Of a stretch of 64,000 nucleotides of DNA, positions 28,892 through 38,147 are shown piece by piece; positions within the stretch are counted from its first letter, which is position 1; each line of letters begins with the position of its first letter. The DNA lies in the NCBI GenBank assembly GCA_002634395.1, contig NSJM01000002.1, forward strand, positions 19,294 through 83,293, read 5' to 3'. Source of the stretch: Candidatus Methylomirabilis sp. GTDB lineage: Bacteria; Methylomirabilota; Methylomirabilia; Methylomirabilales; Methylomirabilaceae. The notes below the pieces were generated by a model. That model had not been told where the DNA came from and made no database searches. It saw nothing but the letters and a program-made list of their open reading frames with translations. The position numbers were made by a program, and so were the translations under genes.

Positions 28892-29083
28892 CTAACTTTC
28901 TCGTCGACTAAGGCGTGTCACATGTCTCTGTAGTCTTCGTTCAGCATCGTGTCGCCTGCTCAGGGACGCGACTTCCCTGGTCAGCGGCCAGACCAGTCCA
29001 ATCCGTTCCGCGGGAGTTCCCGGAACGGGAGCCTCTTTCCGCCGGTCGGCCATCCGGTATGTGGCTGTACGTGGCTTGTTCAT
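28892..29083 (-). CDS. Small conserved hypothetical protein (63 residues)
   Basis: From ATG 29083 it reads MNKPRTATYRMADRRKEAPV and ends RLQRHVTRLSRRES, with PGTPAERIGLVWPLTREV in the middle. I remember similar short proteins (the PVPGTPAERLxLVWPLTREV pattern) next to nucleotidyltransferase-type genes in accessory regions. No strong ribosome-binding site precedes it and its usual partner is a fragment (29146-29226), so it may no longer be functional. Confidence 0.4.
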   Translation of the reverse strand: MNKPRTATYRMADRRKEAPVPGTPAERIGLVWPLTREVASLSRRHDAERRLQRHVTRLSRRES

Positions 29084-29145
29084 GGGGTCACAATACGCTT
29101 CCGGCAAAAGGGAACAACCCCTGACCGCACATCCAAACGCACCGT

Positions 29146-29226
29146 TCAGAGGGAGCGAAACCATCGCGCCTTGGCTTCTAGCGTTTCCTCCGCCCAATCA
29201 TGGGTCACCGCTTGCTCTCTTTTCAT
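29146..29226 (-). pseudogene. Remnant of a small hypothetical gene truncated by a stop
   Basis: ATG 29226 opens MKREQAVTHDWAEETLEAKA followed by RWFRSL and TGA, 26 codons. Full-length relatives, as I recall, continue with a helical SLEERMD segment; none is found in any frame downstream. It is therefore a 5' fragment. Confidence 0.4.
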
Positions 29227-29316
29227 GCAGCCACCTTAGCAGAAATAGGCGTCCGTTTTCAATTGCAGAGCGTCCCTAATGAGCAGCGCTTTTTAGCGTC
29301 CGCTCAAGTAGGTTGG

Positions 29317-29577
29317 TTATGCCGCGGCTTTGCCGGGAAGCTCCCAACCCGGGAATACCAGCACACCGGGGTGACACTTGAGTGCCCTGGCGAGCACTTT
29401 CGCCCGTTCAACCCCCAGACGGACTCGATCGTTCTCAATGGCCGAGATGGTGGGCTGGGGAATTCCGGTAAGGCTGGAGAGCCGGCTTTGGCTCAGCTCC
29501 TGAAGTTCGCGAAGAATCCGTACCGATTCGCCGACCGACACCTCGATACGCTTTTTTGCGGGACGGTAATCTTTCAT
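29317..29577 (-). CDS. Antitoxin, XRE-type helix-turn-helix (HigA-like)
   Basis: The 86-residue protein (from ATG 29577; a longer start at 29598 overlaps the toxin) has a clear HTH: VRILRELQELSQSRLSSLTG followed by IPQPTISAIENDR. It follows the toxin gene by 1 nt, the HigB-HigA order. It should bind the inverted repeat at 29858-29891 and repress the pair. Confidence 0.82.
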   Translation of the reverse strand: MKDYRPAKKRIEVSVGESVRILRELQELSQSRLSSLTGIPQPTISAIENDRVRLGVERAKVLARALKCHPGVLVFPGWELPGKAAA

Positions 29578-29578
29578 T

Positions 29579-29860
29579 TCACGGCCTCCGATAGTCATGT
29601 GCGGTTATCGAAGCGACTTGGAACAGCAGCTTTCCAGGAACCACGCGATAAATGACACGCCACTGAAGTCCAAGCCGGCAAGACCGGTATCCGCACCACT
29701 CACCCGATAATGCCTCATCGCGAAAACTCCGAATCAGGCGAAGTCCCGGCGGACCGGATATTGTCGCGATATCTTTCCATTTCTCATACCGCTTCAGAAT
29801 GTCCTTTGGGATCGACGCCACCTGTTTGTCTACACGGCGGTGCTCCTCGATGCGCCTCAT
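29579..29860 (-). CDS. Type II toxin, RelE/HigB superfamily
   Basis: This 93-residue basic protein reads VDKQVASIPKDILKRYEKWK near the start and ends in VIYRVVPGKLLFQVASITAHDYRR, the RelE-fold pattern with C-terminal His, Tyr and Arg residues. It probably cleaves mRNA. Toxin precedes antitoxin. Its ATG is inside the left arm of the operator repeat and close to the predicted transcription start, so the message seems leaderless. Confidence 0.8.
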   Translation of the reverse strand: MRRIEEHRRVDKQVASIPKDILKRYEKWKDIATISGPPGLRLIRSFRDEALSGEWCGYRSCRLGLQWRVIYRVVPGKLLFQVASITAHDYRRP

Positions 29861-29895
29861 ACCATATTATGTGTATACCTTATATGGTATGTCAA
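29858..29895 (-). promoter_or_regulatory. Promoter and operator of the HigBA-like pair
   Basis: On the minus strand TTGACA (29895-29890), an 18-nt spacer and CATAAT (29871-29866). A perfect 10-bp inverted repeat, CATACCATAT (29858-29867) with ATATGGTATG (29882-29891), overlaps both hexamers and the start codon. Confidence 0.65.
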
Positions 29896-29911
29896 CCGGA
29901 TTATTAGCGCG

Positions 29912-30000
29912 AATCGGGATAGGGAGGGGCCTCACGACCCCTCTCCTCCCACACCACCGTACATACGGATCACGTATACGGCGATTCGGCAGATTCAGTG
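29912..30000 (-). mobile_element. Group II intron 3'-end relic (domain V/VI-like)
   Basis: On the minus strand the sequence folds as GCCGTATACG-TGATC-CGTATGTACGGT, followed by GGTGTGGGAGG and a GAGGGG/CCCCTC hairpin, ending in CCCGAT. This resembles the last two domains of bacterial group II introns. No reverse-transcriptase ORF and no 5' end are present, so only the tail survives. Identification is by remembered pattern. Confidence 0.45.
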
Positions 30001-30147
30001 GGCAAGCTGTCCCTCACCCAGGGTCGGTAGACCCAGCGCCGCAAAGTACCGCGCGGGTAACGACCAAGGTAACCGGGCGGCAGCCAGCGACCTTTGATTA
30101 CGGAAAACGCGCCAACCGCCGCTCCGGTTGACCGCCTTGTTCGCTGC

Positions 30148-30804
30148 TCAAGCTGGGACACGGGTAACGAAATCGCGAACGGAGGCGATAAATAAACCTA
30201 CTTGAGCTTTGTCATATGCTGCGTAATCGCCATGAGCAGCACTGTTGCGAAGCCCAAGCCATGCTGTGACATTCTTCTGATCTAGTTTTGAATACACACC
30301 AGCGCCGCCCAATTCGCCGTTAACGGTGTCGGCCTTCTTCGCCTTGCCTGCGGCCTCGGTGGGAATTCCTGCCTTCTTGCACAGTTGCTTGAGATGCGCC
30401 TCAAGTGTGCTGCCACACACGACTGCCGCCGCATCTTTGTATCCGGTCTCAAGTAGATGTTGAGCCATCTCAAGAAAGTCACCGAACAGTTCGCCGTGGA
30501 TCAGCTCTTCGAGCGTGCGAAGGTAACCGTTGCGGATGTTGTGCAACAATGATTCGGCGACGCCAATTTGGCCTGCAAGGTGCCCCCAAGAATGATCTTT
30601 TGTTTCAAGTATTGCCTTCGCTTGCTCGAAATACACCGAGCCCCGACCGGCTGCTCGTTCGATTGCCGCAAGGCAGCGGGTTTGCATTTGACGAACACGA
30701 ACGTCTGAGATCACGTCCGATGCGTCGTCATGCTCCGATTGCTGCCGAGCAGTTGCGTACTCTTGGATGATCGCATCGAGTTCAGCTTCAAACGGCGAGG
30801 CCAT
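30148..30804 (-). CDS. Hypothetical protein with HEPN-like C-terminal domain
   Basis: This 218-residue protein has a helical N-terminal half (ERAAGRGSVYFEQAKAI) and a second half that reads AAAVVCGSTLEAHLKQLCKK and, near the end, WLGLRNSAAHGDYAAYD. The R-x4-H arrangement (RNSAAH) in a helical C-terminal domain matches HEPN RNases of defence and TA systems. The intact motif suggests activity, but partner and target are unknown. It is monocistronic. Confidence 0.6.
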   Translation of the reverse strand: MASPFEAELDAIIQEYATARQQSEHDDASDVISDVRVRQMQTRCLAAIERAAGRGSVYFEQAKAILETKDHSWGHLAGQIGVAESLLHNIRNGYLRTLEELIHGELFGDFLEMAQHLLETGYKDAAAVVCGSTLEAHLKQLCKKAGIPTEAAGKAKKADTVNGELGGAGVYSKLDQKNVTAWLGLRNSAAHGDYAAYDKAQVGLFIASVRDFVTRVPA

Positions 30805-31313
30805 TCAGTGTGCTTCCGAGTGATGTTGCAGCGAACAATAGTTAGAATGATCCGCATAAGATGCGGAGTTTCGTTTTCCTGTCGTCATATCACACCTTAG
30901 GAGCGCCGCCCCGTGGCACACGCATTTCCTTATTTTCCGCCGGCTGGGTGCGATCCAACAGTTTATCACGGCTTCGTATGCGGATCAGCATAACAGCCCC
31001 CTCGCTGACCTCAGAGCCCGTCAATCGGACTGCGAACGCTTGCCGGTCCACGGTTGAGGACATGGGTGTACATCGAGGAAGGCTCAGTTACGTTTCATAC
31101 GCCGAACCTCGGAGGCGGTCAAGGATTTTCGTTGTACTTCTCACGCTGATCGACTTTTCCAAGAAACGAGTACGAGGTCGCCATCAAATGAGTCGTTGCT
31201 GTGCTTGCGATTGCTTTTTCCTTGACACTCGTGTCAACCAAGCTATGGTTGAACGCAGGCGTATCCGCGATGGGATAGAAGCTATTTGACCTTCAGAGAC
31301 AGAGTAGAAATGA
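30805..31313. other. Intergenic stretch upstream of alr
   Basis: About 500 nt with no gene I can support; the rightward open frame at 30861-31289 does not resemble a protein family. The right end holds the alr promoter (31222-31249). Confidence 0.5.
31222..31249 (+). promoter_or_regulatory. Promoter upstream of alr with a palindromic -35
   Basis: TTGACA (31222-31227), 16 nt, TATGGT (31244-31249). The -35 is part of TTGACAC-TC-GTGTCAA (31222-31237), a perfect 7-bp inverted repeat that could be a regulator site. Confidence 0.55.
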
Positions 31314-32471
31314 ATGAGTATTGGCCAGGGGTGTAGTCGGACAGCCGATCGAGTTTCCTTGACCCATCGTGCCTGGGTCGAGGTCGATCTCGAGGCGATC
31401 CGCCACAATATAGCCACCATCCGACGGCTGCTGAAACCCTCCACACAGTTGATGTCGGTCGTCAAGGCTGATGGCTATGGCCATGGTGCTGTTGCGGTCG
31501 CTCGGACCGCGCTGTCAGCCGGCGCCTCATGGCTTGCGGTCGCCACAGTTGAAGAAGGAATCTCCCTAAGAATGGCGGGAATCGAAGCGCCGATTCTCCT
31601 CTTTGGCCCCGTGATCTGCACAGAGGAGATCGACGCGCTTGCCGAGCATCGGCTGCAACCAACGGTCTGCAGCCTCGACCAAGCCCGTCGCTTCTCCGAG
31701 GCGGGTCTGGGGCCGATCCCAATTCACCTGAAGGTCGATACCGGCATGTCCCGCCTGGGAGTCTCATGGCACGAGGCCCAGGATCTCTTGAGCGCGATAA
31801 GGGTCCTGCCGGATGTGTCGGTTGTCAGCCTGTACAGCCACCTCGCTACGGCTGACGCGGTCGACCCCACAACAGCCATGGAGCAGTTTACGCGATTCGC
31901 AAAGTTAGTAGATACGCTGCAGCGGCAGGGGCGTCGGCCCCCATTGGTGCATCTGGCTAATTCTGCCGCTACCCTGACGTTCCCCGACACTCACTTCGAC
32001 CTGGTCCGGATCGGGTTGGCTCAGTATGGCCTGTACCCAAGCTCTCACTTACAGGCCGTCGTTGCTCTTCGCCCTGCCCTTGCGCTCAAAGCAAAGATCG
32101 TCTTCGTTAAAACCGTTCCACCGGGGACCGGTGTCAGTTACGGTCATACCTTTCGGACAGCGCGCCGGACGCGTTTAGCCACCGTATCGATCGGCTATGG
32201 TGATGGAATCTCCCGCGCCCTCTCAAACGGGATCGATTTCCTGGTTCGTGGTCGGCGGGCTCGACAGGTGGGCACGATTACGATGGACCAATGCCTGATC
32301 GATATCACTGACGTACCGGAGGCGTCCGATGGGGATGTTGCTACGCTCCTTGGGCAGGACGGGGGGGAACGTATCTCAATTGCAGAATGGGCAGCGCGAC
32401 TGGAGACCATCCCGTACGAGATCCTCACTGCCCTCTCCCCGCGCCTACCGAGGATATTCTGCCAAGCCTGA
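31314..32471 (+). CDS. alr: Alanine racemase
   Basis: This 385-residue PLP enzyme makes D-alanine for peptidoglycan. It has the PLP-lysine motif VVKADGYGHGAVAVA near residue 47, LKVDTGMSRLGV in the middle and the second catalytic tyrosine region VSYGHTF. The first ~20 residues before RAWVEVDLEAIRHN are weakly conserved, so translation may start slightly downstream. A stem-loop follows, then tRNA-Leu. Confidence 0.94.
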   Translation: MSIGQGCSRTADRVSLTHRAWVEVDLEAIRHNIATIRRLLKPSTQLMSVVKADGYGHGAVAVARTALSAGASWLAVATVEEGISLRMAGIEAPILLFGPVICTEEIDALAEHRLQPTVCSLDQARRFSEAGLGPIPIHLKVDTGMSRLGVSWHEAQDLLSAIRVLPDVSVVSLYSHLATADAVDPTTAMEQFTRFAKLVDTLQRQGRRPPLVHLANSAATLTFPDTHFDLVRIGLAQYGLYPSSHLQAVVALRPALALKAKIVFVKTVPPGTGVSYGHTFRTARRTRLATVSIGYGDGISRALSNGIDFLVRGRRARQVGTITMDQCLIDITDVPEASDGDVATLLGQDGGERISIAEWAARLETIPYEILTALSPRLPRIFCQA

Positions 32472-32480
32472 CCTGACCAG

Positions 32481-32514
32481 CTCTGTCTGGAAAAAGGTAG
32501 ATTCCTAGACAGAG
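32481..32514 (+). terminator. Stem-loop after alr
   Basis: CTCTGTCTGGAA pairs with TTCCTAGACAGAG (one bulged A) around a 9-nt loop, 10 nt after the alr stop. It lacks a long T-run, so termination may be partial. Confidence 0.55.
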
Positions 32515-32561
32515 GCTTCACCGTATGGTATAGTTTCTCTGGTTCCCGCTCCGAGGCTCAC

Positions 32562-32648
32562 GCGAGAGTGGCGGAATGGCAGACGCGCTGGACTTAGGAT
32601 CCAGTCCGCCTTTGGCGGATGGGGGTTCAAGTCCCCCCTCTCGCACCA
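32562..32648 (+). tRNA. tRNA-Leu (anticodon TAG)
   Basis: An 87-nt tRNA with acceptor stem GCGAGAG/CTCTCGC, anticodon loop CTTAGGA on stem CTGGA/TCCAG, a long class II variable arm (GTCCGCC...GGCGGAT) and an encoded CCA. TATAGT at 32529-32534 is a plausible -10. Confidence 0.95.
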
Positions 32649-32677
32649 CAAATCCGACGGCTAAATCTGAGATACTT

Positions 32678-33973
32678 ATGAAAGTAGATATCGAAGAGAT
32701 CAGCAGCACGAAGCGTGCGCTACGAATTGAATTGCCCCCCCAACGCCTCATGGAGAAGCTGGACACGGCCTATCTCCACCTGGCTAAAAAGGTTCGCCTG
32801 CCGGGCTTCCGCCCAGGCAAGATCCCGCGAGATCTCCTACGTTCACGCTTCAAGGATGAGGCAAGGCAGGAGGCGCTCCGAGAGCTTATCCCGGAAAGCT
32901 ATAGTCAGGCGCTCAAGGAGGCTAATCTGAATCCGGTAAGCGAGCCCAGACTGGAGGAGGTGGTCTGCGAGGTGGGAAAGCCTCTCAGCTACCGGGCAAC
33001 CTTCGACGTCAAGCCTGCGTTACAACTCTCGGGTTATACGGGGGTTGAGCTCTACAAGGAGAAGGTTGAGGCGACGGACTCGGAGGTGGATCGAGCCTTG
33101 GAACACCTTCGGGAACGGGCGGCGGAGTACGTGCCGATGGATGGCTGGCCCGCCCTGCAGGAAGACCTCCTGGTGATGGACTACGAAGGCTTTGCCGGCG
33201 GTAAACCGCTCAAGGGTGTGAGTGGCCGGAACGCCTCGATCCTTCTCGGCGCCCATCAGTTTATCCCCGAGTTTGAAGCGCAACTCCATGGTCTGAAGAG
33301 AGGAGAGATCAAGGAGTTCTCGCTGGAATTCCCGACCGATTACGGGCGGCGGGAGTTGGCGGGAAAGCGGGTACTCTTCAGGGTTATCGTAAAAGAGGTC
33401 AAAAAGAAACAGATACCGCCGCTGGATGATGATTTCGCGAGATCGGTGGGTGGGTGCGCGGATCTCCTTGAGCTAAAGGAGAAGGTCAAGCAGGACCTAT
33501 TGGCACACAAGGAGCGGGAGCAGGTAGGGCGTCTGAAGGGCCAGCTTCTTGAAAAGTTACGTGCCGCCCATCCCTTTGATCCCCCTGAATCGCTGGTTGA
33601 TGCGGAGGTCAAGGCGATCCTTGATGATCTGAGGCGGGGCGTCGGCGGACAGAGGGCCACCCCTGCTCAGAATGAAGAAGAGGCAATGCAAACCAGAGCA
33701 AGAGAGCTTGCAGAAAAACGGGTACGAAACTCTCTCTTGCTGGAGGCAGTCGCGAAGCAGGAACAGCTTGTCGTATCGGAAGAAGAATTGAACAAAGAGA
33801 TCGAATCGACCGCTGTTGCCTTGAACCAGAAACCGGAGGCCTTCCGCAAACTACTACAGCGGGAGGAACGGATTGAGACTATTCGAATGCAATTGCTGGA
33901 GCGGAAGGCGCTCGATCTTCTGTACGAGCGGGCCAATGTGGTGGATGGGGTCAATCTCGTAACCCTCGCCTGA
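32678..33973 (+). CDS. tig: Trigger factor
   Basis: This ribosome-associated chaperone has 431 residues from ATG 32678; an upstream in-frame ATG lies inside the tRNA and is rejected. Its ribosome-docking signature appears as [14 protein letters not shown] (near residue 42), followed by the PPIase domain ([22 protein letters not shown]) and the long helical C-terminus. Codon use and length are ordinary. It is followed by clpP and clpX in the usual tig-clpP-clpX order. Confidence 0.95.
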   Translation: MKVDIEEISSTKRALRIELPPQRLMEKLDTAYLHLAKKVRLPGFRPGKIPRDLLRSRFKDEARQEALRELIPESYSQALKEANLNPVSEPRLEEVVCEVGKPLSYRATFDVKPALQLSGYTGVELYKEKVEATDSEVDRALEHLRERAAEYVPMDGWPALQEDLLVMDYEGFAGGKPLKGVSGRNASILLGAHQFIPEFEAQLHGLKRGEIKEFSLEFPTDYGRRELAGKRVLFRVIVKEVKKKQIPPLDDDFARSVGGCADLLELKEKVKQDLLAHKEREQVGRLKGQLLEKLRAAHPFDPPESLVDAEVKAILDDLRRGVGGQRATPAQNEEEAMQTRARELAEKRVRNSLLLEAVAKQEQLVVSEEELNKEIESTAVALNQKPEAFRKLLQREERIETIRMQLLERKALDLLYERANVVDGVNLVTLA

Positions 33974-33999
33974 ACACCTCACAAAGGGAGTTGTACGCC

Positions 34000-34617
34000 A
34001 TGCAACTGATTCCAATGGTGGTTGAGCAGACCAGCCGGGGTGAGCGAGCTTACGACATCTTCTCCCGTCTCCTGAAGGACCGGATCCTGTTCATCGGTGC
34101 CCCGATCGACGACGCTGAGTCGAATCTGGTGATCGCCCAGCTCCTTTTTCTGGAAGCCGAAGACCCTGACAAAGATATCCATCTCTATATCAACTCACCG
34201 GGCGGGTCGGTCACTGCCTCCCTGGCTATCTATGACACGATGCAGTATATCAAGCCGGCTATCGAGACAATCTGCATGGGCCAAGCGGCCAGTGGAGCCG
34301 CACTCCTTTTGGCGGCCGGCGCCAAGGGAAAGCGCTATGCCCTCCCCCACGCGCGGATCATGATCCACCAGCCATACGGGGGAGCCCAGGGGCAGGCGTC
34401 CGACATCCAGATCCAGGCAAAAGAGATCCTTCGGATGCGACAGGAACTGGATCGGATTATCGCAAACCACACCGGTCAGCCGCTGGAACGAATTGAGAGA
34501 GACAGCGACCGCGACTTCTTCATGTCTCCTGAGGAGGCCAAAGAATACGGCCTGATTGACGAGGTGATCCACTCGCGCGAGAGTCTTTCATCATCAGCCA
34601 CAGCCCCAGCGCCATAG
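34000..34617 (+). CDS. clpP: ATP-dependent Clp protease proteolytic subunit
   Basis: The 205-residue serine peptidase has Ser98 in [14 protein letters not shown], His123 in [12 protein letters not shown] and an aspartate in [15 protein letters not shown] prefer the ATG at 34000 to a TTG three codons upstream. It works with ClpX, encoded 200 nt downstream. Confidence 0.96.
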   Translation: MQLIPMVVEQTSRGERAYDIFSRLLKDRILFIGAPIDDAESNLVIAQLLFLEAEDPDKDIHLYINSPGGSVTASLAIYDTMQYIKPAIETICMGQAASGAALLLAAGAKGKRYALPHARIMIHQPYGGAQGQASDIQIQAKEILRMRQELDRIIANHTGQPLERIERDSDRDFFMSPEEAKEYGLIDEVIHSRESLSSSATAPAP

Positions 34618-34775
34618 ATGTTCCAAACGTTTGCTGATTCGTCCAGGGTCTCACCAATCGCAGTCGACTCAACAGTTGCGACGAGACATATCGCTCACTA
34701 TCCAGGATACATAGACGGTTTCGTGTTCTATGCAGCATGGTGCAAGCAAAGACCGGCGCACGGCGAATCGTTCGC

Positions 34776-34802
34776 TTGACACTGTAAGTTCAAAATTTTG
34801 AA
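34776..34802 (+). promoter_or_regulatory. Putative promoter/operator region of clpX
   Basis: TTGACA at 34776-34781 is followed by TTCAAAATTTTGAA, a perfect 14-bp palindrome at 34789-34802. The -10 is poor (TGAATG at 17-nt spacing). The palindrome lies 16 nt before the clpX ATG. Confidence 0.4.
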
Positions 34803-34817
34803 TGTTAGGGGGGGTAG

Positions 34818-36065
<1,248 letters not shown>

Positions 36066-36191
36066 TCGCCGAATGCATGACGGATTGACGGCGCCCCCTT
36101 CTGCCCTTGTTCACCTATTCGGCAATCCGAAATCTGTAATCCGATCGCCCCTCGGGATACGTTTTTCTCGTATGACTCGGAGATAATCGAT

Positions 36192-37100
36192 ATGAAACCC
36201 TATCTGCGACGCCGACTACTCGTGGTCGGTTGTCTGATTCTCCTCCTCGCAAGCTCTGGGTGTGCAACCATCGATCTGTTTGCATCGAAGCCGGCTGAGA
36301 CTCCTGCCGGATCGGATCGCGAGTTGGTACGCCAGGCTGAGGCGGCCATTGCCCTGAAGAAGTACGACGAGGGACGCAAGCACCTTCAGCACCTGATCAA
36401 CCATTTTCCTGAAAGTGAGATGGTTCCGACGGCTCGCCTGAGCGTTGGTCGCACCTACTTCGATGAGAAAAGGTACGATGAGGCGCGCGTCGAGTACCAA
36501 CGGTTCATCGAACTGTTTCCACAACATGAGCAGGTTGATGAAGCCCAGTACTATACAGGACTCTCTTATTTTCGTCAGATAGAGAAGACGGACCGTGATC
36601 AGACGATGACCACAAAGGCGGCCAGGGAGTTTCAGGCCCTGATCAGCGAATTCCGCAACTCTCAGTTCGCACCGGACGCGCAGGCCAAAGTAGTAGAGTG
36701 CCGTCGGCAACTCGCCCAAAGAGAGCTGTACGTCGGTAAGTTTTACTTTCACCGTGAGGCGTATGGTTCCGCCATTTCGCGATTTGAGTCGATGTTGAAG
36801 GAATACCCGAGTTCCGAGCTCAACGACCAGGCCCTTTACTATCTTGGCGAGTCACTCTGGGAACTCGAGCAGAAAGAACCGGCCAAAGCCACCTTTCAGC
36901 GTCTTATCGCGGAGTTTCCGGATTCCGACGTGACTCCGTTGGCCGCAAAGCGGATCGGACTGGCCTTTGCCCAGGGTACGCGTAGTCGCAAGCCCTCCGC
37001 TGGTTTCCTGGGCATCACGTTCACTACGATGTCCGATGCCCTTTCAGAGTTGGGGGACTCTATTTTGGACAGTTCGGTCTGGCAAGCTGGGACGCCGTAG
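36192..37100 (+). CDS. bamD: Outer-membrane assembly lipoprotein BamD (YfiO)
   Basis: This 302-residue lipoprotein has a signal peptide ending in LLLASSGC (Cys24) and five TPR-like repeats: LVRQAEAAIALKKYDEGRKH, YFDEKRYDEARVEYQRFIE, TTKAAREFQALISEF, YGSAISRFESMLKEYP and EPAKATFQRLIAEFP. BamD bridges BamA and the other lipoproteins of the beta-barrel assembly machine, so it supports a diderm envelope. It is followed 33 nt later by rsmA. Confidence 0.88.
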   Translation: MKPYLRRRLLVVGCLILLLASSGCATIDLFASKPAETPAGSDRELVRQAEAAIALKKYDEGRKHLQHLINHFPESEMVPTARLSVGRTYFDEKRYDEARVEYQRFIELFPQHEQVDEAQYYTGLSYFRQIEKTDRDQTMTTKAAREFQALISEFRNSQFAPDAQAKVVECRRQLAQRELYVGKFYFHREAYGSAISRFESMLKEYPSSELNDQALYYLGESLWELEQKEPAKATFQRLIAEFPDSDVTPLAAKRIGLAFAQGTRSRKPSAGFLGITFTTMSDALSELGDSILDSSVWQAGTP

Positions 37101-37133
37101 CAATGACGATGCGTTCGTAGAGAAGGGCTTTTT

Positions 37134-38117
37134 ATGCCCTCCCGTTTATCGGGCGTGGAGAAAGCCCGCCCCTGCCTTACAAGCGGGACCGGCCATTCGA
37201 ATCGGCCGCCATCTCTTGGACACGAGACCCGCGCGCTACTCCGCCAATACCATCTACTGCCGAAACGAGGCCTCGGGCAAAGTTTCCTCGTCTCCCCTAC
37301 AATTCGCGATCTGATCTTTTGCGCGGCTGAGGTGAAGCCGGATGATCTCGTGGTGGAGATCGGTCCCGGTACCGGTGTCCTGACCGAGGGTCTTGCTGAA
37401 CGGGCGGGTGGGCTGATCGCCATCGAGCGGGATCCTGGGCTCCATCGGCTGTTGACGGAACGTCTCGGGAATCGCCCCAGGGTTTCATTGATCTGCGCTG
37501 ACGCCCTCAGCTTCGATTTCGCGAGCGTTCTCGATACAATGCTCCCGAAGCATAAACAAGCGAAGCTGATTTCAAATCTTCCTTATTCGGTGGCCACTCC
37601 CCTGCTCCTTCAATTGATCCCGTTGCGGCGGTGTTTCTCCTTCCTCCTGGTGATGGTGCAGCGAGAGGTGGCACAGCGACTTCTGGCGACCCCAGGCGCA
37701 GAGGGGTACAGCGCCTTGACGCTCCGTTGTCACTACGAAGCGGATGCCTCAGTAGTGGCGCAGGTCCCGCGAACGGCTTTCTATCCAAGACCCGCAGTTG
37801 ATTCGACTATTGTTCGTCTCGATCTGCTCTCCGGGCCCAGGATATCAGTACAATCACCTGAGCTACTGTTTCGCGTCGTCCGAGCTGCCTTCGGACAGCG
37901 CAGGAAGATGCTGCGTAATGCGTTGCTGCACGCCGACATCATGACGGAGCCCACAGCCCTGGAGCGAACCCTGATGGACGCGGGCATCGATCCGAAGCGC
38001 CGCGGCGAAACCCTGAGCCTCGATGAATTCGCTCGGCTCGCTGATCGTGTGTTTGCGATGGGCGCTATCTCACCTCAACAGGCCCTTTCGGGAGAAGAAG
38101 ATCTTGCGCGCAACTGA
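37134..38117 (+). CDS. rsmA: 16S rRNA (adenine1518/1519-N6) dimethyltransferase
   Basis: The enzyme methylates two adjacent adenines near the 3' end of 16S rRNA. It has GLGQSFLVSPTIRDLI, the SAM-binding VVEIGPGTGVLTEGL, and the catalytic KLISNLPYSVATPLLLQ. At 327 residues it has about 40 extra N-terminal residues (from MPSRLSGVEKARP), so a later start is possible. It lies between bamD and thiL. Confidence 0.93.
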   Translation: MPSRLSGVEKARPCLTSGTGHSNRPPSLGHETRALLRQYHLLPKRGLGQSFLVSPTIRDLIFCAAEVKPDDLVVEIGPGTGVLTEGLAERAGGLIAIERDPGLHRLLTERLGNRPRVSLICADALSFDFASVLDTMLPKHKQAKLISNLPYSVATPLLLQLIPLRRCFSFLLVMVQREVAQRLLATPGAEGYSALTLRCHYEADASVVAQVPRTAFYPRPAVDSTIVRLDLLSGPRISVQSPELLFRVVRAAFGQRRKMLRNALLHADIMTEPTALERTLMDAGIDPKRRGETLSLDEFARLADRVFAMGAISPQQALSGEEDLARN

Positions 38118-38147
38118 GCAGAACACGATCGCGCGGGAGGGTCTTCG

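Noticed and set aside
30861..31289. 142-codon rightward ORF upstream of alr
   Set aside because: No family resemblance, no ribosome-binding site, and it contains the alr promoter; chance ORF.
32507..32561. Strong dedicated promoter for tRNA-Leu
   Set aside because: TATAGT at 32529-32534 is a fair -10, but no acceptable -35 lies at 16-18 nt, so I mention it only under the tRNA.
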